A DNA stretch of 64,000 nt from Fagopyrum homotropicum. Lineage: Eukaryota > Streptophyta > Magnoliopsida > Caryophyllales > Polygonaceae. Location: contig BSWB01000001.1 of NCBI GenBank assembly GCA_033239125.1, forward strand, positions 22,161,501 to 22,225,500. Reading direction: 5' to 3'. Positions 45,157-56,379 of this stretch are shown here, in pieces. The position numbers were made by a program, and so were the translations under genes. Below the pieces are notes generated by a model, which saw only the letters and a list, made by a program, of their open reading frames with translations, ran no database searches and was not told the DNA's origin. The number at the start of each line of letters is the position of its first letter. The first letter of the stretch is position 1.

Positions 45157-46472
45157 AAGGCCATCTGATGCAAATCAACTACGCTAACAGGTACAATACC
45201 ACACTACTCATAAACATAAAATAATTACTAACAACCTTCGTTAATGCTAAACATATATGTGCAATTAGCATAACCTAATCACTAACAAAAGCCATAAACC
45301 CAAAAATCCTCCAATATCTACCTATACGTTTCAAATATACCGACTCTCGTCCTACCCATCTACTGTCATAATTGACTACCTTCACCGATAACCCATGCCA
45401 ACTCTACTACCTTAACCCTCCAATTCAGTATGTTGTAATCACCTACCTATACGTGTGCACAAGTTTACAAGGCTAAGGAGACTCACTGCTGTGCAACTCG
45501 GATCGAACGATCGATACTCGTCCTCAACAGAGATCAAGGGAAGGCTGGTGTGGCTCATGACTGGCTGCAAGGGTCTGTGTCCTGTGGTGATATACCATCA
45601 GTGCTCATTCAGGCCTTATGGAGGTTAACGATGTAGAAGCTTAGAGAGGAAAGAAGCAACTCGACTCACTTGCTTGCAAGGACGATTGTGGCGGTCGAGG
45701 TGCTCTGCGGTGGACCGTCTGCGGTGTTGGGCGTCCCTGCTTGGTTGCTTAAGATGGAGCAGTACCTGGCGCTGATGGAGGCTGTCTATACAAGTCGACA
45801 ATTAGTTGATCTCCACGCCAGTTGCAAGGATGGGAAGCAATGTCTGTGTTCGTTGTCCCGGTTCTTGGTGTGGTGTAGGGGAGCTCCGGAGTCGTAGCGG
45901 AAGGAAATATACGGGATATGAAGGAGCGAGATACGAGTTGTATGTAAAGATCTTCACAATAGGAGAGAGATATGTAGTTAAGAGGAAAGAATGGGGGAGA
46001 TGTAACAACTGCAACGTGATAGGGAGATTGACGAGCTCCTATCCGCTGGCTTCCTAGGCTGCGAGGGTAAGGAGCACAAGCCCGCCTTCTCACTAGGCTG
46101 CCAACACCTGATCAAGTGAAGAGTCTGCTGCAATCTGGGCTGGGACAATGCAAATTTTGGGCTGAGCAAGGTAAGGAGAACCGGGCTGATGACTTCCTGG
46201 GCTAGGTGGATGACCAAGCAACTGGCGGGCTACGTGAGGCAGGAAATAAAAGAAAAGCAGCATGGAGAGGTGGGTTGAGGGAGAGGTCAGCTGAACACTT
46301 TATTTCAAGGTTGTCAAAAGCTTGCCATGGCTTTGTCCTAAGCTTGTTGGTGACGTTGTCATGGCCTCGTCATGGCCTTGTCAAAACTCGTCGGGTGGCG
46401 TCGTCATGGCCTCGTCATGATCTCGTCTAGGATATGAACTCATGGTTGCAAGTTAGGGTTTAGTGTTATGTT

Positions 46473-46516
46473 TCTATCATTTTATGTGAGAGAAAAGTCT
46501 CACATAAAATGATAGA
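46473..46516. repeat. Perfect 19-bp inverted repeat with 6-nt spacer
   Basis: Arms at 46473-46491 and 46498-46516 are exact reverse complements (left arm begins TCTATCATTTTATG) around GAAAAG. It lies within element D, 53 bp before element B. Confidence 0.95.
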
Positions 46517-46563
46517 ATTCGTGATGTAACCGGAAATTAGGTGAAATGAAAGGTCAACGAATC

Positions 46564-46568
46564 AAAAC
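46564..46568. repeat. Target-site duplication of element B, left copy (AAAAC)
   Basis: Precedes TGATAGCATG and matches 58151-58155 after the last LTR of B. Confidence 0.93.
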
Positions 46569-48343
46569 TGATAGCATGAATTATTGTCTATATTTTGGGG
46601 CCTGTTTAGACGTTTTATCTTCGATAATCTTCATGTTTGGATGTATATTATGAGATTATATTGTCGTTTCATCTACCTTTGCGGGAATCGAGGTCTACAC
46701 CTAGTTTTGTTGTAATCGTAGGTAAAATGGCACGTTTTGGACTAAAATGGAGCAAAAGGAGCTAAGGAGTCATTGGAGCTACATTCAAGAGCTTAAGGAA
46801 GAATCCAGGAATCATGGAATTGGATTATAGATTCACTTTGGACCAGATTTGAGAGATTTCACATTCAGTTGTGATTCACCTCGGTTGACTACAGAGTCAC
46901 CTCGACCGAGGTGATCCAGATGAGCCGACTCGACCGAGGCGAACACCTTAGACGCGGCAAGGATATTTTATTCTTGGCTGAGATCTTTTATTTTTGGAAG
47001 GAGGATCTTATCTTTTTAGGCTGGATTTCTGGAAGGAAGAAGATAAGTTAGCCCATATATTTTACCTATTTTTATGGGAAGAGATATTTCTAAGATATCT
47101 TATCTTTGGAGAGTAATTTTCCTATAAAAAGGGTTGGATTTTCCACAAATCGATATCCTGCTTACACCGAAGAACATCCGCTTAGGGCTGGACATCCGCT
47201 AACGGCTGAAGACCCCGCATATACTCCAGTTGGGAGATTTGAAGAACCTTTTTGAAGGTTGAAGGAAGAAAGTTTGTAGCTTTTATAGCTTTTGTGAGGG
47301 GATTTGTAAGATTCTCTTAGATTCCCTTCTTTGTTGATTGTCTTGTTGGATTTTGATCCAAGGAACGCTTATTGTTTTATAATTGATTCAGTTATTGAAG
47401 CATTTCCCTTAAGGTTTTCTTGTCCAGTAATTCTCTTTCTTCCCATATATTTGATTATTACTTTCATGATGATGAGTGACTAATTTCCTTGTGTGATTCT
47501 AGGGTGATTGGCTGAAGGTTGTGGGAAAAACAATGATAGAATAATCTTAATCACAGTAGGACTCTGAAAGTTCGAGTCTTTATCCTTAACCCTAAGGCAT
47601 CTCGCTCTGTCGATGAACATCTCGGCCGGGGTGGAATTCTTCTTACCGAGGTGACTTATCTGATCCGAAACTGATAGTTAAGTGTTAGAGTTTGCCAAAT
47701 CCTATTCTTATTACACCTTTTCTGGTTCAATGCAAGCCTAGGATGAGACTTACCCGGTAATTCCTTTGTTTGTTTACCTAAGATCATAAGTATAGGTAAT
47801 AAAGGTTTATCCTTTATTGGGGTTTGAGTGTGCTTTCATTCCATCTTTGTGAGTTAGCCTGAGACTTACCCGGTAAAGGTTGATTCTATTCCCTTAGGTG
47901 GTGTGTTAGTTTGAGGTTATAGTTCTTTCCTTTAATTCCTTGAGACTTACCCGGTAATTGGAGTTATGGTTTGGGATTAGTGAGTAGTGAGACTTACCCG
48001 GTGATCTATTCCACTTTAGAAACACCTTCCCTATGCAAATATCTCGGCTTTGTCCGCTTATCTTTAGATCTTGAGTTGGAACCACAACTAGATGCTTTAA
48101 TCCCTAGAATTGCATATTTTCTTAATTGACTTTTTATCATCCTTGACTGTTTTAATCGCTTTTGTGGTTAGTAATTACATAGCTTACCTATTCCGACTTT
48201 GTTTCACTAAGTCCCTGTGATCGACCCTTGGAATTCCTTGTTTTTACTACGATTGACCCGTACACTACGGGTTCGCATCCTTGTTTTAAGCTTACATCTA
48301 GGGTTATAAATTTAAAGCTTGCACACACCGTTTGGAGCGAACA
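46569..48343 (+). repeat. Element B LTR 1 (5', full)
   Basis: 1775 bp, TGATAGCATG to GGAGCGAACA. It has the palindrome CACCTCGACCGAGGTG at 46898-46913, a TATA box at 47123-47130, and four GAGACTTACCCGGTAA-type motifs (47745, 47861, 47942, 47989). Confidence 0.93.
47123..47130 (+). promoter_or_regulatory. Putative TATA box of element B LTR
   Basis: TATAAAAA about 555 bp into the LTR, followed by GGGTTGG. It is also present in the other B-type LTRs. Confidence 0.5.
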
Positions 48344-48349
48344 AGTTTT

Positions 48350-48367
48350 TGGCGCCGTTGCCGGGGA
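48350..48367 (+). other. Primer-binding site of element B (tRNA-Asp)
   Basis: TGGCGCCGTTGCCGGGGA six bases after the LTR end, identical to the sites in array A. Confidence 0.9.
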
Positions 48368-48467
48368 CTTGGTCTAGACCGAGCCGGTTACGTTTGTCTT
48401 TCGGGGCTATTGCCCTTGTTGCTATTAACCATTTGTCCTATGAGTTTTGTAGTTTTCAGGATATCCG

Positions 48468-49577
48468 ATGACTACATTTGATCCAGCCTGGATAGCAAGA
48501 CAAAGTGCTAGGGCGGACCATTATGAATACTTGGAAGAGAAATATTTCTTCTATTGGTTTGACAAAGAAAGGGAAAGAGAAGAGGCCATTAAGGAGGAGC
48601 TTGCGATGTGGGATGAGCTTAATGTCCCTAGAATGATTTATGAGCAACCTCTTGAAGATTCGCTTGAATCAAAATTGGAGAAGATGATGAAGAAGTTGGA
48701 GGAGCTCAAGGAAAGTACCCTATCATAAGCTAAGCCGAAAGAGGAGCATAAGGAAGTACTACAAGTTTCAAGCATTCCTCCAATCGAACCAGAAGTTTCT
48801 CCTGAAGCTGTTGAAGAAGAGGAAGAAGTGGAAGATCTCGATCCAACTGTTGAGACTTCGGCCGAGGTGGAAGAGAGATCGGCCGAGGTGGAAGGTAGAT
48901 CGGCCGAGATGGAAGAAGAATTTGTAGAACTGGAAGTGGAAGATGCAGAGAACCTTGGCCAAATTACTGAGACTATGGCCAAGGTGGAAGAAAGATCAGC
49001 TGAGTTGGGAGAGATTTCATGTGTGGATTATCAACCTAACATGAAACTTGTCCCAAGCTTTGGAGAACTTTACAAGGTACATTCTCTTACTTCATTTGAA
49101 ATTCCTATTAAAATTTCTGATTTTTTCAGGAATGCACCGGAGAGTTGGAGGTCTCTTCCGAAAGAACCTCCTAAGATCAAGATGAAACCTCCATTAAATT
49201 TGCTGAAAGTAAATGCTCCTTGGACTAAAAGGAGTGGAGCTAGCAAGCACTTCACCGCTAAGGCAATGAAGTGTTATTTGTTCAAGTATGAGGTCACTCA
49301 CGTGACAAAGACCTTGTACTATCCCCAAGCTGAAGATGGGGAAGCTACTAGAATCCTCGAGAAGATATTTTCTCGATCAAGGAAAGGATGGGACGAAGGA
49401 CTGAGTTATGTCCCATGGAAGCATAGGAAGACCGGTAGGATTCCGGTGAGAATCAAACCGTACAAGCTTGTACGTGGGAGATCCTACCATTTTCCGGTGA
49501 AATTAGTAACCGGAACCTTCTTGGAAGAATTTTATGATGGATGTGATGAGCACTCCAAGATATTCGAGGTACATTGA
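48468..49577 (+). pseudogene. Element B gag N-terminus fused to integrase C-terminus remnant
   Basis: One frame of 370 codons from ATG, broken by a TAA at 48726-48728. The N-terminal part is a charged Glu/Lys-rich segment in the gag position. The middle has Glu-rich repeats (SAEVEERSAEVEGRSAE). The C-terminal part (about 49285-49500) aligns by eye with the integrase of array A: VTHVTKTLYYPQ against VTHKVATPYHPQ, and KPYKLVRGRSYHFPVKL against TPYKLVYGKSCHLPVEM. The integrase aspartates, RT, RNase H and protease are absent. This looks like a large internal deletion joining gag to the end of pol, followed by decay. It follows a TTTTCAGG acceptor-like site at 48453-48460. Confidence 0.75.
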
Positions 49578-50412
49578 GTAAATCCATGAGGAACGGTCCA
49601 GCTAGCGACCTTAAATCAAGCGTTTCTTGGGAGGCAACCCAAGGTATTGCTTTCTTTTCCCTTTTTCTAGTCTAGCTTAGATAGGTTGTTTTTCTTTGCT
49701 TTGTTTTATTTTTGGCGTCCTAGACAGACAACAGGTAACATCTAAGGAAGGAATACAACCCAGGAGCACAACTGGAAGGACAGAAGTTCGAGAATTTGAG
49801 AAGACGGAGTTTGACTGAGACACATCTCGGTTGCTGTCACAACACCTCGACCGAGATGATTCTTGAGCAACCGAGGCGATTAGGGTTTCTGAAGATCCAC
49901 CTCGGTCCGTACCACCTCGGTCCAGTCGAGACCACCTCGACCGAGGTGACAGCAAATCAAGAAAAGGGTATAAAAGGGGCTGAAGAATTCTCTCTCCTCT
50001 CTTTACCTTCTCCTCGACCGCGGCACACTTCTCGCCTCGATCCTCCATTCTTCGCTCGTTTTCGACGATTCTCGCTTCCAAACTGCAAGAAAAGGGTAGA
50101 GGATCACGTTGCAAGCACCAATCTGCAGAAAGAACGAGCCAAATCGACCGAATCGGGGTAAAAATCGAAAAAACCCTAACCTTCTATTTCTCACTGTTTT
50201 ACCTCGTTCTGGGCTTTGGTTGCCCCTACATTTGCTGAGAAACAGATTAAGTACCCCATAGAAACCTGTGGTAGTGATTTTGGGGGAAAAGAACTGGAAT
50301 TTTGAAGGAATCGATCGAACAGCTCTTCACCTCGGTCCAGTCGGCCTGCGCCTCGGCCGAGGTGTTCTACAGGGTTGTCAGAGCAACCGAGGTGGTCTGA
50401 CAGATTGCAGAG
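49578..50412 (+). other. Element B spacer rich in CCTCGACCGAGG-type palindromes
   Basis: No supported gene. It starts with GGGAGGCAACCCA-type sequence like that following pol in array A. It holds several words of the CCTCGACCGAGG and CCTCGGCCGAGG type (for example 49933-49948 and 50351-50362). Confidence 0.7.
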
Positions 50413-51825
50413 ATGAGTTCTGACAGGCAGTTGGTTCTGAGAGACAGATCTTCTCCTTCCTCTTCTTCTTCTTCTCTACGTACTAGACCGGTGATCCACG
50501 AGAGACACCAGGTCGATTATGACCGCATAGCGGCCCGTCCAGTGATTGCACCTCGCTTCTTGGACATTTCAGCCTTTGATTGCCTCCATGTCGACGATGA
50601 CTTGAGGCGTATGATTTCTGCTGTGGGGCTAGAGCAGTTCACTGAGATCAGAGTCCCGGCCTACTTAGAGCCTACCGTAGAGTTTGTTAGCTCCTTCACT
50701 TACTTGCCCACCGAGTGGGCCGTGAAGTACCGGTTAATGAACCGGAATTACTTGGTTCCCTTAGATCACTGGCAGGATATCTTTAGCTTCCCCATCCCGA
50801 CAGTTGTTGATTTTCCCTCCCGAGCTGTAGCTAGGGAGTTCTGGGGACAAATAACTCACGTGGTTGAGCATGCTGACAGATGGAGACCTGGAGACTCCAA
50901 GGAGCGGATTATATTTGACCTTGATTTTAGGCTGGCCCATAGGATATTCAGCGAGACTCTTCTGGCGCGTACTGATACGCCCCAAAAGGTTAGACAGGGC
51001 GAGCTACTGAGCTTATACTGCATGGTGACTGGAGGGATCCCAGATTTTGGTTTGATGCTGGTAGAGGATCTGCATAAGATAAAGGCAAAGGCGAAGGGCG
51101 ACATCTACTGTGGAGGCATTGTGACTCATATAGCGAGTTACATGGATATGGACATCAGTGCTTGTACCATGGTGGCGGTTGCCAAGCCGCTTGGACTTCA
51201 GGAGATGATCACTCAGAGGATAATTGTTCCCCGAGGACTCACTACGCCATATGTGGCGATGCCATGGGAGCCGACTGCACCACAAGGGATCATATTGTCA
51301 GCTCAGTTCTCCGTGTTTGATCCACATTACTGGCAGACTGCGTGGATCCCATTTATGGAGGATGCTAGAGAGGCAGCAGCTGTACCAGCTGAGGAGGATG
51401 AGGTTGAGGAGGCTGATGATGATGAGGATGGTGGTGTTCCTATGGATACGGGCACGGATACTGCTGGGACTAGTGCGCTGGTCATCGATTTAGATAATGA
51501 CGAGACTGAGACCGAGCCGACTGTAGCACCAGCACGTCCCGCTAGGCGTAGGGCACGCCGGTAGAGGGACCTAGATGCTCACCGTTGGATCGATGACCTC
51601 ACCGAGCAGATGATAGACTCCTATGCTGCCCTGACTGTAGACATCCAGGAAAGATTTGACGACCAGCGCCGAGAGATCGATAGCTGGACTCATCAGATGC
51701 TAGAGGGTCAGCACTATCAGCGACGGATGGCGGAGATCCAGTTTGAGCAGGTCATGGGTTATCCATTTGACCCATCTCAGTATCCGTACGTGCCACCACA
51801 ACCACCACCGGATCGGGATTATTGA
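50413..51825 (+). pseudogene. Athila ORF1-like protein, one in-frame stop
   Basis: The main open part (50413-51564, 383 codons) starts with a Ser/Arg-rich stretch, then a globular region (RFLDISAFDCLHVDDDLRRM, then PAYLEPTVEFVSSF, then DIYCGGIVTHIASYM), an acidic segment (about 320-365) and a basic end (RPARRRARR). After a TAG (51562-51564) the same frame stays open to 51825 with a charged helical segment and a Pro-rich end. Layout and blocks resemble the plant Athila ORF1 / putative plant transposon protein family. Its role is not established. It lies 3' of the pol remnant, where many Athila-lineage elements carry an extra ORF. The family call is from memory of the motif pattern. Confidence 0.65.
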
Positions 51826-51924
51826 GAGCTTGCAGGATTTTCTTTATTTGTTATGCAGCTCAACTATGTCCGGTGAGTATTTTATTTCTTTAGACTTATT
51901 TGACCCATTGGGACAATGTGTCCC

Positions 51925-51939
51925 AAGTATGGGGTATTT
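51925..51939 (+). other. Internal copy of the polypurine tract in element B
   Basis: AAGTATGGGGTATTT is identical to the PPT before the LTR at 53262, but here is followed by GGTTGTACG instead of TGATAG. The duplicated tail at 55056 begins with exactly that GGTTGTACG. Confidence 0.7.
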
Positions 51940-53222
51940 GGTTGTACGTATTTGACTTATGTGATGTATGACTCTTGGGTGTTTATGACCCTATTATGCT
52001 TTATTCTGCTTTATGTGCTTATCTGAGACTACATGCATACAGGTTAATTGATTGAGAAAAACGTAAAAAAATGGTTTAAATAAAAAAAAAAATTTGACCT
52101 CGACCGAAGTGATTCTTGCCAAACGAGGTACTTCACCCCGGTTGACTTAGAACATCTCGACCGAGGCGTTTTTACTGGAACGGTTTTCGAAATAATTTTT
52201 GTGCTTCTTATCTAGATATGATCTCAATGAAGATTTTGTTTGCTGACTAGTTTTGAAATCTTTATATGTTTGAAATGTTTTATAATATGTTTAAGTTGCT
52301 AAATGCTTTGTTTGAAATTTTGGCATGTTTAATACTTTGTTTTTATCCAAATTATGTTGAATTTGAAGGTTGACACCACATGATGAGTTCTCTCACTTTC
52401 TTCCTGGGAAGACCAAGGCAATTCATTCTCTTATCTTCTTCTTCTTGATCATGCTTAGCCCCTCATATACATATTTGCCTCCTTTTACCTATCCGGCAAT
52501 TTGGAAGCAAGCAAGTGAAAAGCAAGTGAAGGAAAAGTTGAGAAGTTGGCTGAAAATGTTAGAAAGTAATGAATAGGTTTGGGAAAGTCAATCATGATGA
52601 TGAGTAACTCGGCACCATTCACATAGCCGGGTGTTTGTGTCTTGCCAAAGTCGGATTGAGCGATATTCCTAACGGGTCATGGTATGTGCATCAAGGGTTT
52701 GAGGCATCTCGAGAAATTGATGATTGCTGATTTCCTAGGCTTCGGTTATTGTGCACCTATGTCCATGCATCCCAAAAAGTAAAGTAAAAGAAAAGAAAAG
52801 CGTGAAATAAGCAAAGCTTATTGGTGGATGATGTTGGAAGTCAAGTGAAAGTGAAGTGATATCCTTTTCCTGGATTCTAGCACCACATTACCTTCTATAC
52901 GTCCCTACCCTACACGTTTCTTGACCTTTCTTTTGGGAAGCCCTTGAGACCTCGAGCTTGTTGATTGACTTAGTGGTTTAAACTAGATTATACAAGATTA
53001 ATTTCAATGATTATGATTTATTATGCATTCTATGATTTTATGCAAAGATGAACAACTTTCTTATATTTATAAAATTTTTAAAGCATATTTTGATTTTAAA
53101 TTCCATGAAGTATTCTCTTAGAGTGATCTATGATTGTAGCACACCATTAAAATGTTTTGAAAAACTTTTTCATTGATCTTTATGACTAATAATCCATTCT
53201 ATCTTGTATTTTATATTCAGAA

Positions 53223-53242
53223 CTTGCTTGGGGACAAGCAAG
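53223..53242 (+). other. Pre-PPT hairpin with GGGGAC loop, element B
   Basis: Stem CTTGCTT/AAGCAAG, 7 bp perfect, around GGGGAC. Repeated at 56341-56360. The same design as in array A with two compensating base-pair changes. Confidence 0.65.
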
Positions 53243-53261
53243 GGCTAAGTATGGGGTATTT

Positions 53262-55055
53262 TGATAGCATGAATTATTGTCTATATTTTGGGTGTATATT
53301 ATGAGATTATATTGTCGTTTCATCTGCATGTTTTATCTTCGATAATCTGCATGTTTGGATGTATATTATGAGATTATATTGTCGTTTCATCTACCTTTAT
53401 GGGAATCGAGGTCTACACCTAGTTTTGTTGTAATCGTAGGTAAAATGGCACGTTTTGGACTAAAATAGAGCAAAAGGAGCTAAGGAGTCATTGGAGCTAC
53501 ATTCAGGAGCTTAAGGAAGAATCCAGGAATCATGGAATTGGATTATAGATTCACTTTGGACCAGATTTGAGAGATTTCACAATCAGTTGTTATTCACCTC
53601 GGTTGACTACAGAGTCACCTCGACCGAGGTGATCCAGAGGAGCCGACTTGACCGAGGCAAACACCTTGGACGCGGCACGGATATTTTATTCTTGGCTGAT
53701 ATCTTTTATTTTTGGAAGGAGGATCTTATCTTTTTAGGCTGGATTTCTGGAAGGAAGAAGATAAGTTAGCCCATATATTTTACCTATTTTTATGGGAAAA
53801 GATCTTTCCAAGATATCTTATCTTTGGAGAGTAATTTTCCTATAAAAAGGGTTGGATTTTCCACAAATCGATATCCTGCTTACACCGAAGAACATCCGCT
53901 TAGGGATGGACATCCGCTAACGGTTGAAGACCCCGCATTACTCCAGTTGGGAGATTTGAAGAACCTTTTTGAAGGTTGAAGGAAGAAAGTTTGTAGCTTT
54001 CATAGCTTTTGTGAGGGGATTTGTAAGATTCTCTTAGATTCCCTTCTTTGTTGATTGTCTTGTTGGATTTTGATTCAAGGAACGCTTGTTGTTTGATAAT
54101 TGATTCAGTTATTGAAGCCTTTCCCTTAAGGTTTTCTTGTCCAATTATTCTCTTTCTTCGCATATATTTGATTATTACTTTCATGATGATGAGTGGCTAA
54201 TTTCCTTGTGTGATTCTAGGGTGATTGGCTGAAGGTTTTGGGAAAAACAATGATAGAATAATCTTAATCACAGTAGGACCCTGAAAGTTCGAGTGTTTAT
54301 CCTTAACCCTAAGGCATCTCGCTCAATCGATGAACATCTCGGCCGGGTTGGAATTCTTCTGACCGAGGTGACTTATCCGATCCGAAACTGAGAGTTAAGT
54401 GTTAGAGTTTGCCAAATCCTATTCTTATTACACCTTTCCTGGTTCAATGCAAGCCTAGGATGAGACTTACCCGGTAATTCCTTTGTTTGTTTACCTAATA
54501 TCATAAGTGTAGGTAATAAAGGTTTATCCTTTATTGGGGTTTGAGTGTGATTTCATTCCATCTTTGTGAGTTAGCCTAAGACTTACCCGGTAAAGGTTGA
54601 TTCTATTACCTTAGGTGGTGTGTTAGTTTGAGGTTATAGTTCTTTCCCTTAATTCCTTGAGACTTACCGGTAATAGGAGTTATGGTTTGGGATTAGTGAG
54701 TAGTGAGACTTACCCGGTGATCTATTCCACTTTAGAAACACCTTCCCTATGCAAATATCTTAACTTTGTCCGCTTATCTTTAGATCTTGAGTTGGAACCA
54801 CAACTAGATGCTTTAATCCCTAGAATTGCATATTTTCTTAATTGACTTTTAATCATCCTTGACTGTTTTAATCGCTTTTATGGTTAGTAATTACATAGCT
54901 TACCTATTCCGACTTTGTTTCACTAAGTCCCTGTGATCGACCCCTGGAATTCCTTGCTTTTACTACGATTGACCCGTACACAGCGGGTTCGCATCCTTGT
55001 TTTAAGCTTACATCTAGGGTTATAAATTTAAAGCTTGCACACACCGTTTGGAGCG
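53262..55055 (+). repeat. Element B LTR 2 (lacks last four bases)
   Basis: 1794 bp, starting TGATAGCATG after the PPT and ending GGAGCG, with the terminal AACA missing where the duplicated tail starts. It is longer than the other B LTRs because a TGTATATTATG-containing segment is repeated about 67 bp apart near its start (53293, 53360). Confidence 0.92.
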
Positions 55056-56379
55056 GGTTGTACGTATTTGACTTATGTGATGTATGACTCTTGGGTGTTT
55101 ATGACCCTATTATGCTTTATTCTGCTTTATGTGCTTATCTGAGACTACATGCATGCATACAGGTTATTTGATTGAGAAAAACGTCAAAAACTAGTTTAAA
55201 TAAAAAAAAATTTGACCTCGACCGAAGTGATTCTGGCCAAACGAGGTACTTCACCCCGGTTGACTTAGAACATCTCGACCGAGGCGTTTTTACTGGAACA
55301 GTTTTCGAAATGATTTTTGTGCTTCTTATCTGGATATGATCTCAGTGAAGATTTTGTTTGCTGACTGGTTTTGAAATCTTTATATGTTTGAAAGGTTTTA
55401 TAATATGTTTAAGTAGCTAAATGCTTTGTTTGAAATTTTGGCATGTTTAATACTTTGTTTTTATCCAAATTATGTTGAATTTGAAGGTTGACACCACATG
55501 ATGAGTTCTCTCACTTTCTTCCTGGGAAGACCAAGGCAATTCATTCTCTTCTCTTCTTCTTCTTGATCATGCTTAGCCCCTCATATACATATTTGCCTCC
55601 TTTTACCTATCCGGGAATTTGGAAGCAAGCAAGTGAAAAGCAAGTGAAGGAAAAGTTGAGAAGTTGGCTGAAAATTTTAGAAAGTAATAAATAGGTTTGG
55701 GAAAGTCAATCATGATGACGAGTAACTCGGCACCATTCACATAGCCGGGTGTTTGTGTCTTGCCAAAGTCGGATTGAGCGATATTCCTAACGGGTCATGG
55801 TATGTGCATCAAGGGTTTGAGGCATCTCGAGAAATTGATGATTGCTGATTTCCTAGGCTTCGGTTATTGTGCACCTCTGTCCATGCATCCCAAAAAGTAA
55901 AGTAAAAGAAAAGAAAAGCGTGAAATAAGCAAAGCTTATTGGTGGATAATGTTAAAAGTCAAGTGAAAGTGAAGTGATATCCTTTTCCCGGATTCTAGCA
56001 CCACATTACCTTCTATACGTCCTACCCTACACGTTTCTTGACCTTTCTTTCGGGGAAGCCCTTGAGACCTCGAGCTTGTTGATTGACTTAGTGGTTTAAA
56101 CTGAATTATACATGATTAATTTCGATGATTATGATTTATTATGCATTCTATGATTTTATGCAAAGATGAACAACTTTCTTATATTTATAAAATGTTTAAA
56201 GCATATTTTGATTTTAAATTCCATGAAGTATTCTCTTAGAGTGATATATGATTGTAGCACACCATTAAAATGTTTTGAAAAACTTTTTCATTGATCTTTA
56301 TGACTAATAATCCATTCTATCTTGTATTTTATATTCAGAACTTGCTTGGGGACAAGCAAGGGCTAAGTATGGGGTATTT
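55056..56379 (+). repeat. Duplicated 3' tail of element B
   Basis: A copy of 51940-53261 starting exactly after the internal PPT copy and ending with the true PPT (56365-56379). No primer-binding site or gag lies between it and LTR 2. No gene. Confidence 0.93.

Larger units (their letters stand above)
43727..46568 (-). mobile_element. Element D, large part: lone LTR-like element (2.9 kb in total)
   Basis: D runs from TGTAACACCCC (43727) to GGATATTACA (58202) with element B inside. Without B it is 2,889 bp, has TG...CA ends and a perfect TTTGG duplication. No retroelement protein is encoded, so a solo LTR of a large-LTR Gypsy family is the simplest reading. The minus strand is preferred because TGTAATATCC starts and GGGGTGTTACA ends are common in plant Gypsy LTRs, but this is inference. 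It contains microsatellites (44803-44847, 45093-45153), a 22-bp tandem repeat (44996-45051) and a perfect hairpin (46473-46516). Confidence 0.75.
51826..53261 (+). other. Element B 3' noncoding tail
   Basis: No supported gene. It contains CATT-GGGAC-AATG plus an exact 15-base PPT copy at 51925-51939, an A/G-rich run near 52770-52800, a 7-bp hairpin with GGGGAC loop (53223-53242) and the true PPT (53247-53261). The part from 51940 recurs at 55056-56379. Confidence 0.8.

Noticed and set aside
45991..46010. PPT plus LTR start (GGGGGAGA then TGTAACA) inside element D
   Set aside because: Only TGTAACA is shared with the D terminus, there is no matching LTR downstream, and the outer TTTGG duplication places the element ends elsewhere.
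45670..46430. Several 75-115-codon ORFs on both strands of element D
   Set aside because: They overlap one another, show no recognisable domain and lie in sequence explained as an LTR.
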